A DNA stretch of 64,000 bases from the NCBI GenBank assembly GCA_015999765.1, contig JAECQR010000003.1, positions 1 through 64,000 on the forward strand, read 5' to 3'. The notes under the pieces are model-generated. The model was not told the origin of the DNA. It ran no database searches and saw nothing but the letters and a program-made list of their open reading frames with translations. The DNA comes from Flavobacteriia bacterium. Lineage in GTDB: Bacteria > Bacteroidota > Bacteroidia > Flavobacteriales > Weeksellaceae. Positions 51,761 to 59,120 of the stretch are shown piece by piece; the stretch's first letter is position 1; each line of letters starts with the position of its first letter. Position numbers and translations under genes: made by a program.

Positions 51761-52366
51761 ATGCCTACTACAAAACAAACAATAATCAACAATCAACAAT
51801 CAACCAAAATCTTGGTTCTCGACAATTACGACAGTTTCACTTACAATTTGGTTCAAATGATTGAACAGATTATCGGTGAAAAAGTAGAGGTCTTCCGGAA
51901 CGATAAGATTCCGTTGGAAGATATTGAAAAATACGACAAAATCATCCTTTCGCCCGGACCCGGAATTCCTGAAGAAGCCGGCATTTTACTCGATGTAATT
52001 AAAAAATATGCGCCGACAAAATCAATTCTGGGAGTTTGCCTTGGTCAGCAGGCGATTGCGGAGGCATTTGGTGGCAGCTTAATCAATCTTTCAGAAATCT
52101 ATCACGGCGTTGCCACGGAATCCACGCAGATTAAAGAACACAAAATTCTCAGAAATTTACCGGAAACTTTGGAAGTTGGCAGATATCATTCGTGGGCTGT
52201 AAATCCTGAAGATTTCCCTGAAGAATTAGAAATCACGAGCATCGATAAAAACGGAATGATCATGAGTTTAAAGCACAAAATCTACGATGTTCACGCAGTT
52301 CAGTACCACCCGGAAAGTATTTTAACGCCGGACGGAAAGCAGATTTTGGAAAACTTTTTAAAATAG
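51761..52366 (+). CDS. trpG: Anthranilate synthase component II (glutamine amidotransferase)
   Basis: Supplies ammonia from glutamine to TrpE. Class I amidotransferase: ILVLDNYDSFTYNL, LSPGPGIPEEAG, the nucleophile Cys in ILGVCLGQQAIAE, and the His-Glu pair in VHAVQYHPES. ATG at 51761 lies one base after the S23-type stop; the first 16 residues (MPTTKQTIINNQQSTK) are not part of the fold and are largely translated heptamer repeat. An in-frame ATG at 51728 would start inside the S23-type gene and is less likely. 201 residues. Stop TAG overlaps the next heptamer tract. Confidence 0.95.
   Translation: MPTTKQTIINNQQSTKILVLDNYDSFTYNLVQMIEQIIGEKVEVFRNDKIPLEDIEKYDKIILSPGPGIPEEAGILLDVIKKYAPTKSILGVCLGQQAIAEAFGGSLINLSEIYHGVATESTQIKEHKILRNLPETLEVGRYHSWAVNPEDFPEELEITSIDKNGMIMSLKHKIYDVHAVQYHPESILTPDGKQILENFLK
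51784..51804 (+). repeat. Heptanucleotide repeat inside trpG (right flank of the S23-type gene)
   Basis: Three perfect copies of AATCAAC, translated as part of the TrpG N-terminal extension. It is inverted relative to the GTTGATN units on the other side of the S23-type gene, so the gene is bracketed by imperfect inverted repeats. Seven is not a multiple of three: gain or loss of one unit would shift the trpG frame. Confidence 0.75.
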
Positions 52367-52450
52367 TTGATAGATTTCGGTTGATAGTTCTGAGCCATTC
52401 AGAACTACACATTAATACCTGACAACCAACAACTAACAACCAGCAACAAA
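52366..52450. repeat. Heptanucleotide repeat region with internal hairpin between trpG and trpD
   Basis: A 7-base register runs through the whole gap: GTTGATA at 52366 and 52380 on the left, CAACCAA, CAACTAA, CAACCAG, CAACAAA at 52423-52450 on the right. A perfect 9-bp stem (52385-52393 with 52399-52407, loop GCCAT) lies in between. No T run follows, so it is not a terminator. It looks like the S23-type unit without a gene. Confidence 0.65.
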
Positions 52451-52452
52451 TT

Positions 52453-53439
52453 ATGAAACAGATATTACAATATTTATTCAACCACAACACGCTTTCAAAA
52501 GCAGAAGCCAAAGCCATTCTCACCGAAATTGCCCAAAACAAATTCAATGAGAATGAAGTCACCGCTTTTGTCACGGTTTTTCTGATGCGCAGCATTACCC
52601 TCGAAGAGATAGAGGGTTTTCAGGACGCGCTCTTGCGGCTTTCTGTAACGGTTGATTTGGGTACCGGCGATTTGGTAGATATCGTAGGTACCGGCGGTGA
52701 CGGAAAAGATACGTTCAATATTTCCACGCTCGCAAGTTTCGTGGTGGCAGGAACCGGGCAGAAAGTGGCAAAACACGGCAATTACGGCGTTTCTTCCATT
52801 TCAGGTTCTTCAAATGTGCTTGAGGAACTGGGATATCAGTTTAAAACCAGTTCAGAAGATTTACGCGCAGATTTGTCGAAAGGAAATATCTGTTTTCTTC
52901 ATGCACCGCTGTTTCATCCCGCGCTTCGCTCTGTGGGACCTTTAAGAAAGGGATTGGGGCTAAGAACTTTTTTCAATATTTTAGGTCCGCTTGTAAATCC
53001 TGCGAAGCCAAAATTTTCGATGATCGGCGTATACAGCTTAGAAATCGCAAGGATTTATCAGTATCTGCTTCAGAAAAAACAGGAGAATTTTCTGCTCGTT
53101 CACGCGCTGGACGGTTACGACGAGATTTCGCTGACTTCAGACACCAAAATTTTCGATAAATCCGGAGAATATATTTTCTCTGCGCAGGAACTGGGTTTTA
53201 AAAATATCAGCGCAGAGAGCATTTTTGGCGGAAATACAAAGCAGGATGCGGCAGAAATTTTTAAATCGGTTCTGGAAGGAAATGGAACTTACGAGCAGAA
53301 TTCAGTAGTGCTTGCCAACGCGGCAATGGCGCTTAAAAACACAGAAAAATACGGTGATTACAAAAAGTGTATGGACTTGGCAACAGAGAGTTTAGAAAGC
53401 GGAAAAGCGCTGCAGTCTTTACAGAATATTATCAATTAA
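52453..53439 (+). CDS. trpD: Anthranilate phosphoribosyltransferase
   Basis: Transfers phosphoribose from PRPP to anthranilate. 328 residues with the family motifs: DIVGTGGDGKDTFNIST near residue 77, KHGNYGVSS, GSSNVLEELGY, FLHAPLFHPALRSVGPLRKGLGLRTFFNILGPLVNP (landmark residues 150-185). The initiator ATG follows the heptamer region directly. The gene ends 119 bases before trpC; that gap is filled by interspersed repeat copy B. Confidence 0.96.
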   Translation: MKQILQYLFNHNTLSKAEAKAILTEIAQNKFNENEVTAFVTVFLMRSITLEEIEGFQDALLRLSVTVDLGTGDLVDIVGTGGDGKDTFNISTLASFVVAGTGQKVAKHGNYGVSSISGSSNVLEELGYQFKTSSEDLRADLSKGNICFLHAPLFHPALRSVGPLRKGLGLRTFFNILGPLVNPAKPKFSMIGVYSLEIARIYQYLLQKKQENFLLVHALDGYDEISLTSDTKIFDKSGEYIFSAQELGFKNISAESIFGGNTKQDAAEIFKSVLEGNGTYEQNSVVLANAAMALKNTEKYGDYKKCMDLATESLESGKALQSLQNIIN

Positions 53440-53445
53440 TTTTTT

Positions 53446-53545
53446 ATGGCGACAGTTTCCGTCTTCCACTCCCGCTTTTTTGCTCCTCGTGTCTCGTCGC
53501 AAAAAGAGCTCCGTTCAAGCCGGGTCGCAGTGAATCTTTAATAAC
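53446..53545. repeat. Interspersed repeat, copy B
   Basis: Opens ATGGCGACAGTTTCCGTC, like copies A and C, then CTTCCACTCCCG. A hairpin pairs TTTTTTGC (53476-53483) with GCAAAAAG (53499-53506), extended by GC/GC across a one-base bulge. It ends GTCGCAGTGAATC then TTTAATAAC, like the end of copy C. It lies inside the transcribed trp operon between trpD and trpC. Confidence 0.65.
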
Positions 53546-53558
53546 AAATGACTTTTAA

Positions 53559-54341
53559 ATGAAGAATATTTTAGATAAGATAATCGAAAGGAAAAAACAG
53601 GAAGTTGTGGACTCAAAATCGGCAGTTTCTTTACAGCAACTCAAAGAATCTGAGTTCTTTGGACGTGAAACTTTTTCATTAAAAGAAAGCCTGAAATCAA
53701 AATCGGGAATCATTGCAGAATTCAAACGCAAATCGCCCAGCAAAGGTGTGATCAGCGAAAAAGCAGATGTTTTGGAAGTGGCAAAGTCCTATGAAAATTT
53801 TGGCGCGAGCGGAATTTCAATTTTAACGGATTCCGATTTTTTCGGCGGAAATTTTGCGGATGTTCTAAAGGTCAGAAAAGAAATTGATATTCCCCTTTTG
53901 CGGAAAGATTTCATGATCGATGAATATCAGTTTTACGAAGCAAAGTCCATCGGAGCAGATGTAGTTTTGTTGATTGCGGCCTGTCTTTCAGTCAGTCAGG
54001 TTCAGGAATTTACAGAACTGTCGCATCAGTTGGGTTTGGAAGTTTTACTCGAAATACACACTGAAGATGAACTCATGCATTTCAATAAAAGCATTGATTT
54101 AGTGGGAATTAACAACAGGAATTTAAAAGATTTTAAAGTCGATCTGCAGCATTCGGTGAATTTAAAAAATCTCCTTCCAGTTGGAACATTATCGGTTGCA
54201 GAAAGTGGAATTTACAGTATCGAAGATTTTAAATTCCTTAAAGAAAAAGGTTTCGACGGATTTTTAATGGGCGAATATTTTATGAAAAATGAAAATCCAG
54301 GGAAAGCTTTTGAAGAATTTATAAACAAAATATCATCATGA
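53559..54341 (+). CDS. trpC: Indole-3-glycerol phosphate synthase
   Basis: Closes the indole ring from CdRP. 260-residue TIM barrel: IIAEFKRKSPSKGVI with the catalytic Lys-Ser region, ISILTDSDFFGG, LLRKDFMIDEYQFYEAKSIGADVVLLIAA, LLEIHTEDEL, VGINNRNLKDFKVDL, AESGI, FLMGEYFMK (landmarks). ATG at 53559 follows repeat copy B. The 3' end overlaps trpF by 4 bases (ATGA). Confidence 0.97.
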   Translation: MKNILDKIIERKKQEVVDSKSAVSLQQLKESEFFGRETFSLKESLKSKSGIIAEFKRKSPSKGVISEKADVLEVAKSYENFGASGISILTDSDFFGGNFADVLKVRKEIDIPLLRKDFMIDEYQFYEAKSIGADVVLLIAACLSVSQVQEFTELSHQLGLEVLLEIHTEDELMHFNKSIDLVGINNRNLKDFKVDLQHSVNLKNLLPVGTLSVAESGIYSIEDFKFLKEKGFDGFLMGEYFMKNENPGKAFEEFINKISS

Positions 54342-54964
54342 AACTGAAAGTGTGCGGCCTGACAAAACTTAATGAGGTTCAGGAATTAATTGATTTGAAA
54401 ACTGACTTTCTGGGCTTTATCTTCTATCCAAAATCTCCCAGGTATGTTTTAAACCATTTAAGTTTAAGTCAGATTTACGGAATTAAACATTCAGGAAAAG
54501 TCGGAGTTTTTGTGAATGAGTCAGTTGAAAATATTGCAGCGATTGCTCAAGATGCAGCGCTGAATTTTATACAGCTTCATGGCGACGAAGACGAAAACTA
54601 TATTGATGAATTGCGAAGCATCTTAAATAGCGAAATTAAAATCATTAAAGTTATAAGAGTCGGAAGCCAAAGCATCGAAGAACTTCAAAAAACTATCAAC
54701 CATCAACGAACTGTCAACTATATCCTTTTCGATACCGATGCCAAAGCGTTTGGCGGTACCGGAAAAACATTTGACTGGCAAATTTTAGACGGTTTAGAAA
54801 TCACCAAACCCTACTTTTTAAGCGGCGGAATATCTTTGGATAATTTTAATGAAATAAAAAAAATAGAAGAGCATCCTTTCGCGCTCGACATTAATTCAAA
54901 ATTTGAAACCGAACCCGGCGTGAAAGACCTTCAAAAAATAAAACAACTCTATGAAAAATTATAA
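54338..54964 (+). CDS. trpF: Phosphoribosylanthranilate isomerase
   Basis: Amadori rearrangement of PRA to CdRP. 208-residue TIM barrel opening [12 protein letters not shown] with the catalytic Cys, then [26 protein letters not shown], and [17 protein letters not shown] with the catalytic Asp-containing strand, ending LSGGISLDN and [16 protein letters not shown] short extra stretch [11 protein letters not shown] precedes the strand and is encoded by ATCAAC-type repeats. It overlaps trpC by 4 and trpB by 14 bases. Confidence 0.95.
   Translation: MKLKVCGLTKLNEVQELIDLKTDFLGFIFYPKSPRYVLNHLSLSQIYGIKHSGKVGVFVNESVENIAAIAQDAALNFIQLHGDEDENYIDELRSILNSEIKIIKVIRVGSQSIEELQKTINHQRTVNYILFDTDAKAFGGTGKTFDWQILDGLEITKPYFLSGGISLDNFNEIKKIEEHPFALDINSKFETEPGVKDLQKIKQLYEKL
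54694..54718 (+). repeat. Repeat-like insertion within trpF
   Basis: TATCAAC and CATCAAC at 54694-54707 followed by GTCAAC at 54713-54718, the same CAAC-type unit as the other tracts in the operon. It encodes residues INHQRTVN, a loop ahead of a core strand. Confidence 0.45.
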
Positions 54965-56132
54965 GAACCCTGATGAAAATGGCTATTACGGCGAATTTGG
55001 CGGCGCCTTTGTTCCCGAAATGCTTTTTCCGAATGTCGAGGAATTACAGAATAACTATCTCAATATCATCGAGTCTTCTGAGTTTAAGGAAGAGTTTGGG
55101 GATTTACTCAAAAACTACGTCGGAAGAGCGACTCCATTGTATTTTGCAAAAAATCTAAGTGAAAAATACCAGACTCAAATCTATCTGAAAAGAGAAGATC
55201 TGAACCACACCGGCGCGCACAAAATCAACAATGCTTTAGGACAGGCATTGCTGGCTAAAAAGCTCGGAAAACACCGGATTATCGCAGAAACCGGAGCAGG
55301 CCAACACGGCGTCGCCACAGCAACCGCTTGCGCATTGCTTGGTTTGGAATGCATCGTGTACATGGGCGAAGTCGATATTGCAAGACAGGCTCCGAACGTG
55401 GCGAGAATGAAAATGCTCGGCGCGACTGTAATTCCTGCAACTTCTGGATCCAAAACGCTGAAAGATGCGGTCAATGAAGCCTTACGCGACTGGATCAACA
55501 ATTCGACAACGACGCATTATATTATCGGAAGTGTGGTGGGTCCCCATCCGTTTCCCGATTTGGTGGCGAGGTTTCAAAGTGTAATTTCAGAAGAAATAAG
55601 ATGGCAGCTGAAAGAAAAAATTGGTAGTGAATATCCCGATTATGTGATAGCATGTGTGGGCGGGGGCAGCAATGCTGCGGGAACATTCTATCATTTTGTT
55701 GATGAGCCTAACGTGAAAATTATTGCCGCGGAAGCTGGCGGTTTCGGTGTAGAATCCGGTAAATCTGCGGCGACGACATTCCTGGGAACTTTGGGCGTTT
55801 TACACGGCAGCAAAAGTTTGGTGATGCAAACCGACGACGGCCAGGTGATCGAACCGCATTCCATTTCGGCGGGACTTGATTACCCGGGAATTGGGCCTTT
55901 TCACGCGAATTTATTCAGCGAAAAACGCGCAGAATTTTTCTCCGTAAACGATGATGAAGCACTGAAATCGGCGATGGAACTTACCAAAATTGAAGGCATC
56001 ATTCCCGCTTTGGAAAGCGCGCACGCCTTGGCGGTTTTGGAAAAGAAAAAATTCAGGAAAGAGGATGTCGTGGTGATTTGTCTGTCGGGGCGCGGAGATA
56101 AAGACATGGAAACCTACCTTAAACATTTGTAG
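54951..56132 (+). CDS. trpB: Tryptophan synthase beta subunit
   Basis: PLP enzyme that condenses indole with serine. 393 residues: [19 protein letters not shown] at the N-terminus, [20 protein letters not shown] with the PLP-Lys91, [20 protein letters not shown], the phosphate-binding GGGSNAAG, and the C-terminal [17 protein letters not shown] lies 14 bases inside trpF. This is the TrpB1 type that forms a complex with TrpA, whose gene follows after 176 bases. Confidence 0.97.
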   Translation: MKNYKNPDENGYYGEFGGAFVPEMLFPNVEELQNNYLNIIESSEFKEEFGDLLKNYVGRATPLYFAKNLSEKYQTQIYLKREDLNHTGAHKINNALGQALLAKKLGKHRIIAETGAGQHGVATATACALLGLECIVYMGEVDIARQAPNVARMKMLGATVIPATSGSKTLKDAVNEALRDWINNSTTTHYIIGSVVGPHPFPDLVARFQSVISEEIRWQLKEKIGSEYPDYVIACVGGGSNAAGTFYHFVDEPNVKIIAAEAGGFGVESGKSAATTFLGTLGVLHGSKSLVMQTDDGQVIEPHSISAGLDYPGIGPFHANLFSEKRAEFFSVNDDEALKSAMELTKIEGIIPALESAHALAVLEKKKFRKEDVVVICLSGRGDKDMETYLKHL

Positions 56133-56135
56133 CAG

Positions 56136-56288
56136 TATTTGGGCGCCATTTCCGTCCTCCGTTCCCGTTTTTTTGTTCGTCGTGCCTCCTTGCAAAAAGA
56201 GCTCCACTCAAACCTTTAGGTTCGCCGATTCAAAAGAATAATAAAAGCATGAGGCAGGCCGGGGCGCGGATCAAGGCATTAATAACAA
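56136..56288. repeat. Interspersed repeat, copy C
   Basis: Opens TATTTGGGCGCCATTTCCG then TCCTCCGTTCCCG; contains TTTTTTTG and GCAAAAAGAGCTCC as in copy B, then TAGGTTCGCCGATTCA as in copy A, a GGGGCGCGGATC stretch, and ends with TTAATAAC. It fills the gap between trpB and trpA and has no coding capacity of note. Confidence 0.65.
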
Positions 56289-56308
56289 CCTTTAGTAAAT
56301 AGAAGATC

Positions 56309-57091
56309 ATGAATAACACAGATAATATCCAGCATCCAACATCCAACATCCAACACCATAAAAAACTCAATATTTATTTCACGGCCGGAGTTCCCGAGTT
56401 GCACGACACCACGGAAATTCTGAAAATCATCCAAAGTTCCGGTGCGGAAATGGTGGAGATCGGGATGCCGTATTCCGATCCTGTGGCGGATGGACCGGTA
56501 ATTCAGAAAGCGCACGAACTGGCGCTCCGCAACGGAATGACGATCGCTAAACTGTTTGAGCAGCTGAAGTCAGTAAAAGATGAAATGAAAATTCCCGTGA
56601 TTTTAATGGGATACATCAATCCCGTTTTAAGTTTCGGTTTTGAAAACTTCTGTCGTGAATGCGCGGAAGCAGGTGTTTCCGGACTGATTATTCCGGATCT
56701 TCCTCCAATCGAATTTGAGAAAAATTACAGACAGATTTTAGAAAAATATCAGCTCAATTTTTCTTTTCTGGTAACACCGGAAACTTCGGATGAGCGAATC
56801 AGATATTTGGATTCACTAAGTTCAGGTTTTCTCTACGCGGTGTCCAGTTCGTCTACGACGGGAAACGCTTCGAAAGAAATCAATAACGGACATTACCTCC
56901 AAAACCTCGCGGCGCTGAATGTGAAAAATCCGGTAATGATTGGTTTCGGGATAAAGAGCAAAGATGATTTTCAAAAAGTAACCGCAAATGCTGCAGGCGG
57001 AATTATCGGAACTGCATTCGTGAATATTCTTCTGGAAAATGGAGATTGGAAGAAGAAAGGCGCAAGTTTTATTCGAAGCATAATAAATTAA
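56309..57091 (+). CDS. trpA: Tryptophan synthase alpha subunit
   Basis: Releases indole from indole-3-glycerol phosphate. 260-residue TIM barrel: YFTAGVPELHDTTEIL, EMVEIGMPYSDPVADGPVIQ with the catalytic Glu and Asp, GYINPVLSFGFENF, GLIIPDLPPIE, SFLVTPETSDERI, and AVSSSSTTGNA. The first 20 residues (MNNTDNIQHPTSNIQHHKKL) do not belong to the fold and come from a 7-base repeat. ATG at 56309 is the only good start upstream of the fold. Last gene of the operon. Confidence 0.95.
   Translation: MNNTDNIQHPTSNIQHHKKLNIYFTAGVPELHDTTEILKIIQSSGAEMVEIGMPYSDPVADGPVIQKAHELALRNGMTIAKLFEQLKSVKDEMKIPVILMGYINPVLSFGFENFCRECAEAGVSGLIIPDLPPIEFEKNYRQILEKYQLNFSFLVTPETSDERIRYLDSLSSGFLYAVSSSSTTGNASKEINNGHYLQNLAALNVKNPVMIGFGIKSKDDFQKVTANAAGGIIGTAFVNILLENGDWKKKGASFIRSIIN
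56327..56354 (+). repeat. Heptanucleotide repeat at the 5' end of trpA
   Basis: Four copies in register: ATCCAGC, ATCCAAC, ATCCAAC, ATCCAAC (56327-56354), within codons 7-16. The unit differs from the AATCAAC unit of trpG, but the period is the same. Loss or gain of one copy would put trpA out of frame. Confidence 0.8.
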
Positions 57092-57130
57092 ATTTGTATT
57101 TTTGGACTTCAAAATCTGGATTTTATTTTT

Positions 57131-57268
57131 AACAATTCCCCCGCAATAGGGCTTGCAGCGTAAATCCTTAACTTTTTCCGCGGCGGCGAAGCCGCCGCGG
57201 AAAAAGTTAAGATTGAAGTGTAAAGCCCGACCCGTGCAGCTGCTTCCGCCAAGGCGAGGGGATTGTCC
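57131..57268. repeat. Large inverted-repeat structure after trpA with a 21-bp perfect palindrome
   Basis: A perfect 21-bp stem (57167-57187 with 57191-57211), loop GAA, containing CCGCGGCGGC. Outside it, shorter partly complementary blocks follow: GGGCTTGCAGCGTAAAT (57149-57165) opposite GAAGTGTAAAGCCC (57215-57228), and ACAATTCCCC (57132-57141) opposite GGGGATTGT (57258-57266). There is no T run at the end of the core stem. The core is extremely GC-rich against an AT-rich host. It may end the trp transcript or be an interspersed repeat of its own kind. Confidence 0.75.
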
Positions 57269-57281
57269 AACAAATTAAAAA

Positions 57282-58004
57282 ATGACCAAAACACAGAACA
57301 GAACATTACAGTTTGAAGAGCTGGGCCTCATGGATTATGAGACGGCGTTCCGCTACCAGGAGAAACTGATGAACAACATCATTGATCTGAAACTGAAAAA
57401 TCGCGACACAACCCCGGAAGAATACCAGGAAACTCCTAATTACCTTTTGTTTGTGGAGCATCCGCATGTTTATACTTTAGGAAAATCCGGCGATGAACAC
57501 AATATGCTCGCCAATTCTCAGAAATTAGAAGAAATCAACGCGACGTTTGTGAAAACCAACCGCGGTGGTGACATCACTTATCACGGTTTTGGGCAACTGA
57601 TCGGTTATCCCGTTTTGGATCTTGATAATTTTAAGTCTGACATTTTTCTTTACATGCGAAATCTGGAAGAAGTGATTATCCGCGTCATTGCAGAATATGG
57701 GCTGAAAGGCGAGAGAAGTGAGGGCGAAACCGGCGTGTGGCTGGATGTGGGTAAACCTTACGCCCGAAAGATATGCGCGATGGGCGTGAAGACTTCTAAA
57801 TGGGTTACAATGCACGGTTTCGGGCTGAATGTGAACACCGATTTACGGTATTTCGAATACATCATTCCGTGTGGGATTAAAGATAAGGCAGTTACCTCTC
57901 TAAAACGGGAGCTGGAGCACGAGTTTTTAGAAGAAGAAATTGCTGACCTGAAAATTAAAATAAAAAAACACTTCTGCGAAGTGTTTGAAGCTGAGTTATA
58001 CTAA
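57282..58004 (+). CDS. lipB: Lipoyl(octanoyl) transferase
   Basis: Moves octanoyl groups from acyl carrier protein to lipoyl domains. 240 residues: YQEKLMNNIIDLK, LFVEHPHVYTLGKSG, NRGGDITYHGFGQLIGYPVLDL, YARKICAMGVKTSKW with the catalytic Lys, and IIPCGIKDKAVTSL with the catalytic Cys. ATG at 57282 follows the inverted-repeat region. The client E2 acyltransferase gene lies 1.1 kb downstream. The last codons overlap a terminator that works on the other strand. Confidence 0.95.
   Translation: MTKTQNRTLQFEELGLMDYETAFRYQEKLMNNIIDLKLKNRDTTPEEYQETPNYLLFVEHPHVYTLGKSGDEHNMLANSQKLEEINATFVKTNRGGDITYHGFGQLIGYPVLDLDNFKSDIFLYMRNLEEVIIRVIAEYGLKGERSEGETGVWLDVGKPYARKICAMGVKTSKWVTMHGFGLNVNTDLRYFEYIIPCGIKDKAVTSLKRELEHEFLEEEIADLKIKIKKHFCEVFEAELY
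57962..57986 (-). terminator. Terminator for the deformylase-like gene, embedded in the lipB coding end
   Basis: A 9-bp perfect stem (57966-57974 with 57978-57986), loop TGC. On the minus strand it is followed by seven T. It lies 38 bases past the stop of the gene ending at 58024 and within codons for the LipB C-terminus (KIKKHFCEVFE). Confidence 0.8.
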
Positions 58005-58023
58005 ATTCTTTTGTAATCCTTTT

Positions 58024-58641
58024 TTACTTTATTTCCCTGTAGGACTGAAAGGACTGATAATTTCTACTATTCTGGTCCAGAATTTTATCAGAGATCAGAA
58101 TTCCAGAGAGATGGTCAATTTCGTGCTGAATAATAACAGCAGTAAAACCTTCTGCAATTTCTCTGTGTTTTTTGCCGTCTAGATCCTCATATTCAAACTG
58201 AATGACCTGGCTTCTGTAAAATTGGTCCCTGAAATCTGAAATCGAAAGATCACCTTCGGGGCCAAGATTTAAAACTTCTGAACGCCAGGTTATTTCGGGA
58301 TTCAGAAGATATTCCAAAGGTTTCCCCGCTTTATCAAAACGCTGTACCCAAATAATATTCCTGTTAATGCCGACCTGCGGTGCCGCAATTCCTACGCCGC
58401 CATCTGTACCTAAAAGTGACAGTTTCATTCGGTTGACGAGAATTTTTGTGAGCTTATTCCGTGGTTTTACATCTGATGATTTTGCCAGTAAAACATTGTG
58501 TTGGGTTGAATCAGCGGTTTGGAAAATGGGGAGTGGAGAATTTAGCTCGCCGCTCTTAATCCGTGAGATTTCTTCCGGTGAAAATCGTTGTCCGTTGGAA
58601 AAACCACTTACCGTAAAAAATAAAAGGGATAAGAATTTCAT
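58024..58641 (-). CDS. Exported peptide-deformylase-like protein
   Basis: 205 residues of the PDF fold preceded by a signal peptide (MKFLSLLFFTVSGFSNGQ). Motif 1 GVGIAAPQVG is intact (about residues 82-91) and motif 3 QHEIDHL gives His173 and His177 with Glu174. Motif 2, normally EGCLS, reads EGDLS, so the metal-binding Cys is Asp131. Deformylation happens in the cytosol on nascent chains, so an exported copy should have another substrate. It shares an operon with the ABM monooxygenase (2-base gap). It may still be a metallohydrolase with Asp as ligand; this is inference. Confidence 0.85.
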   Translation of the reverse strand: MKFLSLLFFTVSGFSNGQRFSPEEISRIKSGELNSPLPIFQTADSTQHNVLLAKSSDVKPRNKLTKILVNRMKLSLLGTDGGVGIAAPQVGINRNIIWVQRFDKAGKPLEYLLNPEITWRSEVLNLGPEGDLSISDFRDQFYRSQVIQFEYEDLDGKKHREIAEGFTAVIIQHEIDHLSGILISDKILDQNSRNYQSFQSYREIK

Positions 58642-58643
58642 GG

Positions 58644-58937
58644 TTAAAAGGTTTTAAATCCTTTGTAAACCTGTGCATATTCCTCCATCATTCCCGAAGA
58701 CTGCAATCTGAAATGATCTAAATGTTCTGTTGATGAATGTTTGTAATGGTGTTCCTGCGTTTCCCAGATTTCCATAATAAAAAACACGCCTTTGTTTTCG
58801 ATATCTTCTACCAGATCATATTGCAGACAACCTTCTTCCTTGCGTGTTTCAAAAACTAATTTTTTCAGCAGTTCGATGGCGTCCATCAGATAATTTTCTT
58901 TAAAGCGGAATAAAGCTACGATGTACAGGTTTTTCAC
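58644..58937 (-). CDS. Antibiotic biosynthesis monooxygenase (ABM)-domain protein
   Basis: 97 residues of the small dimeric ABM/quinol monooxygenase fold: IVALFRFKENYLMDAIELLKKL, TRKEEGCLQYDL, FFIMEIWETQEHHYKHSSTEHLDHF (landmarks), as in YgiN-type proteins. The start is GTG at 58937; no better ATG exists. First gene of the pair with the deformylase-like protein. The 183 bases between it and the E2 gene hold only the two divergent promoters' AT-rich sequence. Confidence 0.85.
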   Translation of the reverse strand: MKNLYIVALFRFKENYLMDAIELLKKLVFETRKEEGCLQYDLVEDIENKGVFFIMEIWETQEHHYKHSSTEHLDHFRLQSSGMMEEYAQVYKGFKTF

Positions 58938-59093
58938 TTTTTTAATATTTTTTTGATGAGCAAATGTAATTCTTAAACTTCAAAAACCATGAAATACTTT
59001 TCCCCATTTTTGTTTCGGTAAGTGCGATACACATTATAAAAAAATCAAAAATGTTGGCTAAAAATTCAGATTTCTTTAATCGGTAAAAAATTT

Positions 59094-59101
59094 TATCTTT
59101 G
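59094..59101 (+). promoter_or_regulatory. -7 box of the E2 acyltransferase gene
   Basis: TATCTTTG matches TAnnTTTG; the ATG follows 19 bases later. There is no convincing -33 box. Confidence 0.5.
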
Positions 59102-59120
59102 TAAAAATCCAAATCAAAAA

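Noticed and set aside
51337-51804. CRISPR array, because of regularly spaced short repeats
   Set aside because: The unit is a 7-base simple repeat without spacers, and no cas genes are present.
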